From: Clostridiaceae bacterium UBA6110
Lineage (GTDB): Bacteria; Bacillota; Clostridia; Clostridiales; Clostridiaceae
Assembly (NCBI GenBank): GCA_002428415.1
Contig: DIWI01000081.1
Location: 1-21,634, forward strand
Direction: 5' to 3'
DNA length: 21,634 nt
Positions 6,566 to 14,176 of this stretch are shown here, one piece after another (positions within the stretch are counted from its first letter, which is position 1; the number at the start of each line of letters is the position of its first letter). The translations under genes were made by a program, and so were the position numbers. The notes below the pieces were generated by a model. The model was not told the DNA's origin and did no database searches. It saw only the letters and a list, made by a program, of their open reading frames with translations.

Positions 6566-7954
6566 CTATTTCCTTATCGACCATCTTACTCCCTGCGGAG
6601 TATCCTCAAGCACTATCCCTTTGGCAGAAAGTTCATCCCTGATGCTGTCAGAAAGCTTGAAGTTTTTTTCCTTCCTTGCCTGCTGCCTTTTCTCAATCAG
6701 CTCCTCGACCTCTTTCTCAAGGGATCCTCCGACTTCGTTCTGCATTATTCCTATGGGCTTTCCAAGCTCACGAAGAATCGACATCGCATATTCTAACGTT
6801 CCCTTTCCAGAAGTTTCGTCGACACTTGTGTTGATTTCCTTTATAAGCTCAAATATTACAGAAATCGCATCTGCAGTGTTGAAGTCATCATCCATCTTCT
6901 CGATGTACCTGGACTTGTAAGAATCTATCATCTCAATTATTTTCGGGTCAGTTCCCTCAGCAGCTGATGCAAGGAATCCGTTCAGCCTTGTGAGAGCATT
7001 GTACATCCTCTCAAGTGATGCCTTGGCCGAATCAAGAAGCTCCATCGTGAAGTTTATCTGGGTCCTGTAATGGCCGGACAGCATGAAGAGCCTTACAACT
7101 TCGTTATCGTATTTCTCAAGTATCTCCCTTGCCGTGAAGAAGTTGTTCAGGGACTTGCTCATCTTCCTGTTGTCCACATTGACGAATGCGCCATGCAGCC
7201 AATATCTTGCAAATGTCTTTCCTGTCCTGGATTCCGACTGTGCTATCTCATTCTCATGATGAGGGAAGACAAGGTCGGTTCCGCCCGCATGAATGTCTAT
7301 GGTTTCACCAAGCAGGTCGTATGCCATGCATGAGCACTCGATGTGCCATCCAGGCCTGCCGGGTCCCCATGGGCTTTCCCATGAAGGTTCGCCTGGTTTC
7401 GCAGCCTTCCAGAGTGCAAAGTCCATCGGATCCTTCTTTCTCTCGTCAATCTCAATCCTCGCCCCTGACATCAGGTCATCAAGGTTCTGTCCTGAGAGCT
7501 TCCCATACTCATTGAACCTGACTGTCGAGAAATAGACATCGCCGTCTGTCTCATAGGCATAGCCCTTTGAAATGAGTTCCGAAATGAACTTTACCATTTC
7601 GCTGATATATCCGGTTGCCCTCGGATTCACTGTTGCTCTCTTTATCTTAAGGGCATCAGCATCCTTGTAGTATTCCGTGATGTATTTGTCCCCGAGCTCC
7701 TTGACTGTAACGCCCGTATCATTTGCCTTCCTTATCATCTTGTCGTCTATATCGGTAAAGTTCTGAACGAACTTGACCTCGAATCCCCTGTACTCAAGGT
7801 ATTTCCTTATAGTATCGAATATGATGAAGGTCCTTGCGTTGCCTATGTGGAACAGGTTGTAGACAGTAGGTCCGCAGACATACATCCTGACCTTTCCCTC
7901 TTCAATAGGCACGAATTCCTCTTTCTTCCTGGTAAGGGTGTTGTATACCTTCAC
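6566..7954 (-). CDS. cysS: Cysteinyl-tRNA synthetase
   Basis: CysRS activates cysteine with ATP and charges tRNA-Cys. Class I signatures are present: HIGN (residues 36-39, in place of HIGH) and KMSKS (264-268). The catalytic zinc ligands are C27 (MYVCGPT), C207 (HIECS), H232 and E236 (PHHENE). Length is 462 aa. The start is a GTG at 7954, after GAGGAGTG at 6 nt; an upstream ATG at 7987 overlaps the preceding gene and has no good ribosome binding site. It follows the ProRS-like gene by 41 nt with no terminator or promoter, so it is co-transcribed, as proS-cysS is in related genomes. No T-box is visible. Confidence 0.95.
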   Translation of the reverse strand: MKVYNTLTRKKEEFVPIEEGKVRMYVCGPTVYNLFHIGNARTFIIFDTIRKYLEYRGFEVKFVQNFTDIDDKMIRKANDTGVTVKELGDKYITEYYKDADALKIKRATVNPRATGYISEMVKFISELISKGYAYETDGDVYFSTVRFNEYGKLSGQNLDDLMSGARIEIDERKKDPMDFALWKAAKPGEPSWESPWGPGRPGWHIECSCMAYDLLGETIDIHAGGTDLVFPHHENEIAQSESRTGKTFARYWLHGAFVNVDNRKMSKSLNNFFTAREILEKYDNEVVRLFMLSGHYRTQINFTMELLDSAKASLERMYNALTRLNGFLASAAEGTDPKIIEMIDSYKSRYIEKMDDDFNTADAISVIFELIKEINTSVDETSGKGTLEYAMSILRELGKPIGIMQNEVGGSLEKEVEELIEKRQQARKEKNFKLSDSIRDELSAKGIVLEDTPQGVRWSIRK

Positions 7955-7995
7955 CGCAATCACTCCTCGCGTTTTACTGAGTATCATTTTATCAT

Positions 7996-9441
7996 CTATA
8001 CACTGAGAATTTCCACCAATTCATCAAAGTTAACCGGCGTTATTTCACCGCTTCTGGCTTTGTACTCAAAAAAACCTGCTTCCAGCCTGTCTCCGGCAAT
8101 TACCCGGTGCCTTATGGACATCAGGTCGCAGTCGAATAGCTTGGAGCCCATTCTCTGATTCCGCAGGTCAAGGAGAACCCTTGCACCCTTACCAAGCAGT
8201 TTATCATGCAGGTCAATAGCTTTCTTTACGAGCTCCTCATTTCTGGCATCAGACGGAATCACAGCAGCCTCAAATGGAGCAAGACTATCTGGAAGATTCA
8301 CACCCTTCTCATCTGAAAATTTCGAAGCTATGGTCAGCAAGAGGCGGTGAAGGTTCAGATATCCGAACTGGACCGGTGAATAATGGGGCCTTCCATCTTC
8401 ACCAGGCGTCCTCATGCTTTCTCTCAGCATCCGCATTCTTCCAATTACATGGCCCTTTACATATATCCCAGACCTTGCAAAATCACCCTGCTCCCCGGTA
8501 AAATCACGCCCCGGAACCACGTTTGAAAGATGGTATCCTGTTCTGTTGGCGCCTGCTATATATCCTTTACCACTTACCACCCCATGATGTACAAGGACCT
8601 TAATATCCTTAAGCCCCACTGGTCCTGAAAATCCAACATCAGCCAATGTTAACCTCCTTATATCTGCCTCAGACATCTGTTTCAGTGATGAATCTGTGAT
8701 ATCCAGGTATGAACTGACCTTTTCAATGTCCACCTCATTGTCCCCCGGAATCACCACCGCAGCATGGCAGTCCCCATATGTCAGAAGAACTGTCTTCAGG
8801 ATATCCCTGCCGCTGCAGGAAAAAAATTCCGTAAGAGCGGCAATCGTCCTGACATCCGGTGTTTCCACAAGCTCAGCCTTATCGCTCCTGCCAGCATACG
8901 GTTTCGCAGGCTCCGGACCCTTGATGCATACAAGCTCTGCTGCTGCACTTTCGCTTTCATGGACAATTACGCCCTCATGACTCATTCCCTTAAGTCCAAG
9001 ACTCTTCAGGAATTCGTCAATGGCAGACTCAACTGCACCCTTTGAAGCCCCTGCAAATGCAAATGACATAACAGGATATGACGGGGAAGACCATAGGGAA
9101 TCTGTTGCCCTATGCCCGAAAAGCACATCTGAAAAGCTGAAAATCCCTGATGGCAGATCCCTGTATGACCTCACATCGCTATTCAGGTACTCAGTCATGG
9201 ATTCCCTCATCCCTTTTATTCCAAAGCAGCCTGGGACTGATATCCTTTTAGCTCCATTCGCTTCCAAAGCAACAGACATGACTTCCCTGATGTTTTCAAT
9301 CAGCATGGTTCCTGTCGTTGTATATATGCAGCCACTGGAGGAGCCTCTGAGAAATCCGCCTCTGTACAGAAGGGTCTCTTCTATTCCTGAGTATGTTCCG
9401 TCATCCTTTGACGTCCTTGCTGACAGTTCCTCTATCCTCAT
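7996..9441 (-). CDS. ProRS-like protein with lost aminoacylation motifs, INS/YbaK editing domain kept
   Basis: The 481-aa protein aligns over most of its length to bacterial-type prolyl-tRNA synthetase. Residues 25-70 match the N-terminal core, 195-313 the INS (YbaK-like) editing domain (TPDVRTIAAL, K216, FSGPVGL, AGANRTGYHLSN..PGRDF) and 380-481 the anticodon-binding domain (LAPFEAAVIP, VLLDLRNQRMGSKLFDCDL). The catalytic parts are gone: the segment holding GPTHEE is deleted, FRDE of motif 2 reads FGHR (108-111), MKDAYSF reads MSFAFAG, and motif 3 GxGxTR reads YLNLHR. It should not make Pro-tRNA. It may deacylate mischarged tRNA-Pro or bind tRNA. The frame is intact, so it is not a pseudogene. 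Start ATG 9441 overlaps the upstream stop (ATGA). Confidence 0.85.
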   Translation of the reverse strand: MRIEELSARTSKDDGTYSGIEETLLYRGGFLRGSSSGCIYTTTGTMLIENIREVMSVALEANGAKRISVPGCFGIKGMRESMTEYLNSDVRSYRDLPSGIFSFSDVLFGHRATDSLWSSPSYPVMSFAFAGASKGAVESAIDEFLKSLGLKGMSHEGVIVHESESAAAELVCIKGPEPAKPYAGRSDKAELVETPDVRTIAALTEFFSCSGRDILKTVLLTYGDCHAAVVIPGDNEVDIEKVSSYLDITDSSLKQMSEADIRRLTLADVGFSGPVGLKDIKVLVHHGVVSGKGYIAGANRTGYHLSNVVPGRDFTGEQGDFARSGIYVKGHVIGRMRMLRESMRTPGEDGRPHYSPVQFGYLNLHRLLLTIASKFSDEKGVNLPDSLAPFEAAVIPSDARNEELVKKAIDLHDKLLGKGARVLLDLRNQRMGSKLFDCDLMSIRHRVIAGDRLEAGFFEYKARSGEITPVNFDELVEILSV

Positions 9442-10352
9442 AATGAACCACCCTTTAAAGAATTTCTCTCCTTCTGTCTTTTCATGGCACCTATTACTGA
9501 CCTTGCAAGCAGATAAAGGAGAACCAGGATCCACTGCACTATGGCAAACTCTGAGGCGATATCGGCACCCAGCATACCGAATACCGGAGTGAAGCTATAT
9601 ATGCCTTGAGTAATTATCTTGGCTATTAATGCAGAACCTATGATTGCCGTCTTTCCATAGCCTGCCAGAACAGCACCAAGTATAACAGCTTCATCCGGCA
9701 TGACAGGGAGTATGAAGAGGACGAGCACCAGGGATGCATGATGTCTTCCCGCAGCTTTCCGGAACCTGTCCACATGCTTCAGACTTACAACCCTGTCAAT
9801 CAGGGCATCCTTGAAATAGGATGCCAAAAAGGTCATTGCTGTTATTCCGGTCATTGTACCAAGGTACCCAAGCAAAAATGCAGGCCATGGACCGAAAATC
9901 GTGCTTCCAGCCATGGTTGTCACAGCCTCCGGAGTAGGCATGAAAAGAGGCTGGATCACGTTGACAAGGAAATATGTCCAGAGACCTACTTCAGGATTCA
10001 ACCTGAAATATGCTTCCAGGTCCGCTTCGGATGCAAAAACAGCAAATCTGAAGATAATGAATGCCAGAACCGATAACGAAAGCACAATCGACATATATGC
10101 CAGTGCAAGCAGTGCTGCCAGCGCATGGCTCCTCCTGCCGGAATGTCTCGATACAAGGAAGATTGCGAGTACAATCATGATTATCCCCGTGAATCCTGCC
10201 TTCCAGTACCAGGCCATAGGAAAGCCTGTAAGATATATCATCAAAATGCTAAAAGCGGTAAAAAACAAGGCCATCAGTAGCTTTCTGCCCTCTGAGGCTT
10301 CCTTTATCGCCGTGTATATGCCCTTTTTCCTTTTAGATTCTTCATTCGTCAT
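9438..10352 (-). CDS. VTT-domain (DedA/TVP38-like) membrane protein
   Basis: The 304-aa protein has three hydrophobic segments in the N-terminal third (about 25-43, 53-68, 77-103), then a VTT domain (about 125-265) with QPLFMPTPEAVTTMAGSTIFGPWPAFLLGYLG, re-entrant-type segments and LPVMPDE. Family members move polyprenyl phosphates or other lipids across membranes; the substrate here is unknown. The arginine usually found three residues before the first proline of the RxxPxxP motif is replaced (FILPVMP). The ATG at 10352 follows GGGTGGGG at 7 nt; an ATG at 10373 has no binding site. Its stop overlaps the start of the ProRS-like gene by ATGA, so the two are translationally coupled. Confidence 0.8.
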   Translation of the reverse strand: MTNEESKRKKGIYTAIKEASEGRKLLMALFFTAFSILMIYLTGFPMAWYWKAGFTGIIMIVLAIFLVSRHSGRRSHALAALLALAYMSIVLSLSVLAFIIFRFAVFASEADLEAYFRLNPEVGLWTYFLVNVIQPLFMPTPEAVTTMAGSTIFGPWPAFLLGYLGTMTGITAMTFLASYFKDALIDRVVSLKHVDRFRKAAGRHHASLVLVLFILPVMPDEAVILGAVLAGYGKTAIIGSALIAKIITQGIYSFTPVFGMLGADIASEFAIVQWILVLLYLLARSVIGAMKRQKERNSLKGGSL

Positions 10353-10373
10353 GTCAAAACCCCACCCTTGCAT

Positions 10374-10498
10374 AGTATAAGTATACCCCCTGAAGCTATT
10401 TTAGACCACTAGGATTGTTATTGCTTACTCTCTTTGAGGATACTGAGTCTTCCCCTCCATACCCTTTGGATAGTCCGGCATCGGGAAAAAGAATCATG
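10374..10498 (-). promoter_or_regulatory. Upstream region of the VTT-domain gene
   Basis: The gap between the ACR3 terminator and the VTT-domain gene must hold a promoter. Two TATACT hexamers lie 20-35 bp before the start, without a convincing -35. Two tiny ORFs (10425-10481 and 10396-10497) have no ribosome binding site and are not called. Confidence 0.4.
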
Positions 10499-10525
10499 TA
10501 AAAAAAGAACCCCCGAAGGGGGGAT
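10499..10525 (-). terminator. Rho-independent terminator of the ars operon
   Basis: CCCCC-CTTC-GGGGG followed by TTCTTTTTTT on the minus strand, about 20 nt after the ACR3 stop. Confidence 0.9.
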
Positions 10526-10542
10526 CTGGAAACTCACAACGA

Positions 10543-11610
10543 TTATACCGCTTCTGTCTTTGCTCGCGAAGGGAACCAATGCTTTGTACTGTTCGCAATC
10601 TTGACAAGCATCAGCATGACCGGCACCTCTGTCAGAACTCCTACGACTGTTGCCAGAGCTGCTGGCGACTCAGTCCCGAACAGGGCGATTGCTACTGCAA
10701 CTGAGAGCTCGAAGAAGTTTGAGGCTCCTATCATTCCAGCTGGTGCCGCAACATCATGTGGAAGCTTAAGCTTTTTAGCTGCCAGGTAAGCAATGAAAAA
10801 TATGAGGAAAGTCTGGATTATAAGAGGTACTGCAATAAGTGCAATGTGTGTGGGATTCTGGAGTATTACCTCACCCTGGAATGAGAACAGGAGTATAAGA
10901 GTAAGGAGAAGACCCGCCGTAGTCGCATGGTCGAACTTCCTGACGAATACATCATCGAAGTACTCCTGTCCGTATTTGTTGACCACATGTATCCTGGTAA
11001 GCATTCCACCTGCAAGAGGAATTACAACAAATAGTATTACCGAGATGAACAATGTCTCCCAGGGTACTGTTATGTTGCTTACTCCGAGAAGGAACTTCAC
11101 TATCGGAACGAACAGAAGAAGTATTATTAGGTCATTAGTCGCGACCTGTACAACGGTATACGCCGGATTTCCACGTGTCAGCTGGCTCCATACGAACACC
11201 ATGGCCGTACAGGGCGCTGCCCCCAGAAGTATTGCACCTGCAAGGTAATTTGTGGCAAGGTCCTTTGGAATGTAATCCTTGAATATGACGAAGAAGAACA
11301 GGTATGCGATTGCGTACATGGTGAATGGCTTGATAAGCCAGTTGACAGCCCATGTCACATACAGTCCCTTCGGATTCCTGCCTACGTTCTTGATGCTCTT
11401 GAAGTCGACCTTCATCATCATCGGATATATCATTACCCATATCAGTATCGCAACAGGAACTGAGACATTTGCATATTCGAATTTTCCAAAGAACTCAGGA
11501 ACTGCGGGCAGGAATCTGCCGATCAGCACCCCGGCAGCCATGCAAAGCGCTACCCACACAGACAGATATTTCTGGAATGCACCCATGTTAAGCTTCTCAC
11601 CTTTTGACAT
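10543..11610 (-). CDS. Arsenite efflux transporter, ACR3 family
   Basis: ACR3 proteins export arsenite using the proton motive force. The 355-aa protein has about ten hydrophobic segments. It shows the family motif GAAPCTAMVFVWSQLTRGNPAYT with the essential Cys at 134, and NFFELSVAVAIALFG near the C-terminus with a conserved Glu. The ATG at 11610 lies one base after the stop of the preceding gene, with AGGTGGAG just before it; an ATG at 11634 would overlap that gene. It is the last gene of the ars operon. No arsenate reductase (ArsC) is in the operon. Confidence 0.92.
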   Translation of the reverse strand: MSKGEKLNMGAFQKYLSVWVALCMAAGVLIGRFLPAVPEFFGKFEYANVSVPVAILIWVMIYPMMMKVDFKSIKNVGRNPKGLYVTWAVNWLIKPFTMYAIAYLFFFVIFKDYIPKDLATNYLAGAILLGAAPCTAMVFVWSQLTRGNPAYTVVQVATNDLIILLLFVPIVKFLLGVSNITVPWETLFISVILFVVIPLAGGMLTRIHVVNKYGQEYFDDVFVRKFDHATTAGLLLTLILLFSFQGEVILQNPTHIALIAVPLIIQTFLIFFIAYLAAKKLKLPHDVAAPAGMIGASNFFELSVAVAIALFGTESPAALATVVGVLTEVPVMLMLVKIANSTKHWFPSRAKTEAV

Positions 11611-11611
11611 T

Positions 11612-12097
11612 TTACTCCACCTTCCCCATTGCATTGCTTTTCTTCATCTCAAGTGAATCATAAAAATCCACAAGGTTCTTTGGCATCTCGTACTTCGGCT
11701 GTCCGAATGAAGAAAGCTTCTTCCTGCCTGAAGCCGCTGAAATTATCGCTTCGACTATGAGCTCTTTCGGTGCCTCCGTGAATACTTCACCTCCATACCT
11801 CCATACCCTGCAGTCAGTGCTCGTGCCGCAGATATCTCCGCAATCCGTGCAGCATGTCTCCTCAAGGCTTTCAGCTATATCCGAGCCATTGACCCTGATC
11901 GTAGGTGAAGAGATGAACCTGAAGCCTTCTGCTGTCTTCCTGTCCGACATGTGGACCTTGCTTAGGGTTATGACATGGCCTGAACCTTCAAGTCTCTGCC
12001 TTGCCTCATCAACAGCATCCTCCACATTAGTCTCCGTCCCCATGCACCTGTTGCAGGTCTCATTGTCAAGATAAAGGTATTCAACTGAAATATCCAT
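11612..12097 (-). CDS. Cysteine-rich DUF2703-type protein of the ars operon
   Basis: The 161-aa protein resembles the DUF2703 family, which I associate with arsenic gene clusters; no activity is established to my knowledge. It starts like a thioredoxin-fold protein (SVEYLYLDNETCNRC) with C15 and C18 as CxxC in the active-site position, and has SSPTIRVNG, resembling the cis-proline region of that fold. A second cluster holds C82, C83, C86, C90 and C96. It lacks a signal peptide. The start at ATG 12097 follows GGAGG at 8 nt. Between arsR and the efflux gene it could be an arsenite carrier, a thiol reductase, or an arsenate reductase substitute. Confidence 0.75.
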   Translation of the reverse strand: MDISVEYLYLDNETCNRCMGTETNVEDAVDEARQRLEGSGHVITLSKVHMSDRKTAEGFRFISSPTIRVNGSDIAESLEETCCTDCGDICGTSTDCRVWRYGGEVFTEAPKELIVEAIISAASGRKKLSSFGQPKYEMPKNLVDFYDSLEMKKSNAMGKVE

Positions 12098-12121
12098 TCT
12101 ATATTCCTCCATTCCAATATT

Positions 12122-12439
12122 CTAATTGCAGCTGCAGCTTGCAGATTCTCTAGTCTCCGGTATGCCGGCTGCTATGCCGTCAAGAATTGACGCGGCATTG
12201 GCGAAGCCTGCCGGATCCAGGGCATAGTAGGTCCACTTCTTGTCCTTCCTTGCCGCGACAAGTCCTGAATCCACAAGTATCTTCATGTGGTGTGACAGTG
12301 TCGACTGACCGACAGGTATTTCTTCAAGAAGGTTGCAGGCACATTCCTCTCCTGTCTTAAGCTTCTCAATTATCATAAGTCTGTTCTCATCGCATAGTGC
12401 CTTGAATATCCGGGCTACATCCTTCAGATTGTCTTCCAT
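12122..12439 (-). CDS. arsR: ArsR-family arsenic-responsive repressor
   Basis: A 105-aa winged-helix repressor of the ArsR/SmtB family. The recognition helix is in VGQSTLSHHMKILVDSGLV (43-61) and the wing in RKDKKWTYYAL. The As(III) site is probably C33 and C35 in EECACNLLEE, the position used by E. coli ArsR (ELCVCDL). The C-terminal SCSCN adds C102 and C104, which may join the metalloid site or act separately. A GAGGTGA precedes the ATG by 4 nt. It is the first gene of its operon and should control it through the inverted repeat at 12463-12494. Confidence 0.93.
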   Translation of the reverse strand: MEDNLKDVARIFKALCDENRLMIIEKLKTGEECACNLLEEIPVGQSTLSHHMKILVDSGLVAARKDKKWTYYALDPAGFANAASILDGIAAGIPETRESASCSCN

Positions 12440-12462
12440 GAATTCACCTCATATCTAATTTC

Positions 12463-12503
12463 TTCGATATGTCTATTCTACTTCTCATATCGAAATCAGT
12501 CAA
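12463..12503 (-). promoter_or_regulatory. ars operon promoter with operator-like inverted repeat
   Basis: -35 TTGACT (12498-12503) and -10 TAGAAT (12475-12480) are 17 bp apart on the minus strand. A perfect 9-bp inverted repeat, TTCGATATG (12463-12471) and CATATCGAA (12486-12494), flanks the -10 with a 14-bp centre. Bound ArsR would block polymerase directly. A further ATATGA lies just downstream at about 12447-12453. Confidence 0.82.
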
Positions 12504-12519
12504 TATGTATTTTACAAGA

Positions 12520-12552
12520 CAAAAAATAGAGCCTTGCCCTGAAGCAAAGCCC
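12520..12552 (-). terminator. Rho-independent terminator of the multicopper oxidase gene
   Basis: GGGCTTTGC / GCAAGGCTC (9 bp, with GT pairs) followed by TATTTTTTG on the minus strand. It ends 17 bp before the ars -35, insulating the ars promoter. Confidence 0.85.
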
Positions 12553-12586
12553 CTTATTCATACCTTGTAGCAATTGATCTGTTTTT

Positions 12587-14008
12587 TCATTCCACTAGTA
12601 TCTGCCCCATCATGCCGTTATCCTCATGCTCCAGGATATGGCAATGATACATGAATACTCCTATTTTCCTGAACATTATGAGTATCCTTACTTCCTCACC
12701 GGTGTTCACGAATACTGTGTCCTTGTAGCCACCTTCCTCTGGACCGGGTTTTCTTCCATCTCTCGAAAGGATCCTGAACTGAACCCCATGCACGTGAAAA
12801 GGATGCCCGCCAGACTGCATCATTCCTACAGGATTCCTGATCACCCAGATCTCGGGTTCGTTCAGCCTTAACTCTTCATCGATTCTGTCCATATCGAAGG
12901 ATTTCCCGTTTATCGTACCGCTGATCCCCATGCTCTGAAGCTCGAAATGTCTTACATTGAGACCATTTTGCGCCGCTGGCTCTTCGATTTCCACAAGCCT
13001 TTCCGGCACAGCCCCGTTATCCTTAAGGTCAGACCCGACCCTTAATTCAAGGACATTTCTGTTCCCTGCCATAAGCTGGAGCGTCTTGCCGCCCTTACTC
13101 TTGAAGTCCGCAACTATTTCAGCCCTTTCACCTGGTGCAAGCGTGACCTCATCTGTTTCGTAGGGTTCCTCAAGCAGCCCTCCGTCCGACGCAATCATAT
13201 GGAAGCTGCTGCTATCGCTCAAGGCAAAGGTGAAGTTTTCCGAGTTGGATCCATTGAGTATCCTCATCCTGAGCCTTTCAGCCGTCACCTCATAAAACGG
13301 TCCTATACCGCCATTTACCAGAAGAGTATCTCCAGGAATGACTCCCATCATGTTTACCCTGTAGTCAAGGCTGCCATCAGAATTGAAGCTTCTGTCCTGA
13401 ACAATGAGAGGTATGTCATCAACACCGTATTCAGCCGGCAGCCCGAGGCTGTCTGAAACCTCATCGTCGATGTAGATAAGGCCTGCAAGACCGAAATAGA
13501 CCTGATCTGAAGTATTCCCCATCAGATGAGGGTGGTACCACAAGGTTGCTGCGCTCTGGTCGACAGTAAATACAGGTGCCCACCTTTCTCCTGGCTGTAT
13601 CCCATGATGAGGTCCGCCGTCATCTTCCCCGTCTACGATCAGTCCATGCCAGTGGACTGTCGTTGCTTCAGGCAGCTCATTAGCCACATTCATTTCGACC
13701 TGCTCGCCCCGCCTAAGCCTGATTACCGGACCAAGATAGGTTCCATTGTAGCCTAATGTGTCTGCTTCCTTGCCATCTATGAAGGATGTCTTACCTTTTT
13801 CCACTACTATCTCGAAAAGTGCGCTCTCAGGCGACGGGTCATAGTCATGGAGAACTGCAGGTATCTTAAGCCGGTTTACGTTTTCTGCTGCGGGTCCGTC
13901 AGCCTTTGGAAAAAAATTCAGAAAAAGCACATACGAAATAGCCAAAAAAATTACAATTGATGCCGCCAGGGCCGCATAAAGACCAAGTCCGGCTCTTTTT
14001 CCAGCCAT
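12587..14008 (-). CDS. Multicopper oxidase, membrane-anchored (CueO/CotA-like)
   Basis: Multicopper oxidases oxidise metals such as Cu(I) or Mn(II), or phenols, and reduce oxygen to water. All copper ligand motifs are present in 473 aa: HWHG (H119, H121), WYHPH (H159, H161), HPFHVHG near residue 410, and HCH...H....M at the end (H455, C456, H457, H461, axial M466). An N-terminal segment (about 9-33) looks like an uncleaved signal anchor, with no twin-arginine motif. The start at ATG 14008 follows GAGGAGG. It is a single-gene unit. The substrate is not predictable; the ars operon next door suggests metal stress. Confidence 0.92.
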   Translation of the reverse strand: MAGKRAGLGLYAALAASIVIFLAISYVLFLNFFPKADGPAAENVNRLKIPAVLHDYDPSPESALFEIVVEKGKTSFIDGKEADTLGYNGTYLGPVIRLRRGEQVEMNVANELPEATTVHWHGLIVDGEDDGGPHHGIQPGERWAPVFTVDQSAATLWYHPHLMGNTSDQVYFGLAGLIYIDDEVSDSLGLPAEYGVDDIPLIVQDRSFNSDGSLDYRVNMMGVIPGDTLLVNGGIGPFYEVTAERLRMRILNGSNSENFTFALSDSSSFHMIASDGGLLEEPYETDEVTLAPGERAEIVADFKSKGGKTLQLMAGNRNVLELRVGSDLKDNGAVPERLVEIEEPAAQNGLNVRHFELQSMGISGTINGKSFDMDRIDEELRLNEPEIWVIRNPVGMMQSGGHPFHVHGVQFRILSRDGRKPGPEEGGYKDTVFVNTGEEVRILIMFRKIGVFMYHCHILEHEDNGMMGQILVE

Positions 14009-14097
14009 ATTAAACGCCTCCTCAGGTAGTTCCATTCAGTATCATAATTGTATAGCCAAGTTGTGAGCATGCTATGAAGGTTCGGTATATTTTTACG

Positions 14098-14128
14098 GAA
14101 AAGACCCGAAACTCAAAGTCCCGGGTCT
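14098..14128 (-). terminator. Terminator of glpK
   Basis: AGACCCG / CGGGTCT with an inner ACT-TTG-AGT pairing, followed by TTTTCC on the minus strand, about 50 nt after the glpK stop. The T-run is short. Confidence 0.75.
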
Positions 14129-14176
14129 CTTCATGAAATTCTTGTGTATTATCTCCCATGTCAGGTTGTCAGTGAA

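Noticed and set aside
7996..9534. Calling this frame a functional prolyl-tRNA synthetase, or starting it at 9534
   Set aside because: Motifs 2 and 3 and the GPTHEE loop are lost, so charging is unlikely. The extra 31 residues lie within the upstream gene and have no ribosome binding site; ATG 9441 does.
10396..10497. Two tiny minus-strand frames (18 and 33 codons) between the ars terminator and the VTT gene
   Set aside because: Neither has a ribosome binding site, they overlap in different frames, and the longer one starts inside the T-run of the terminator.
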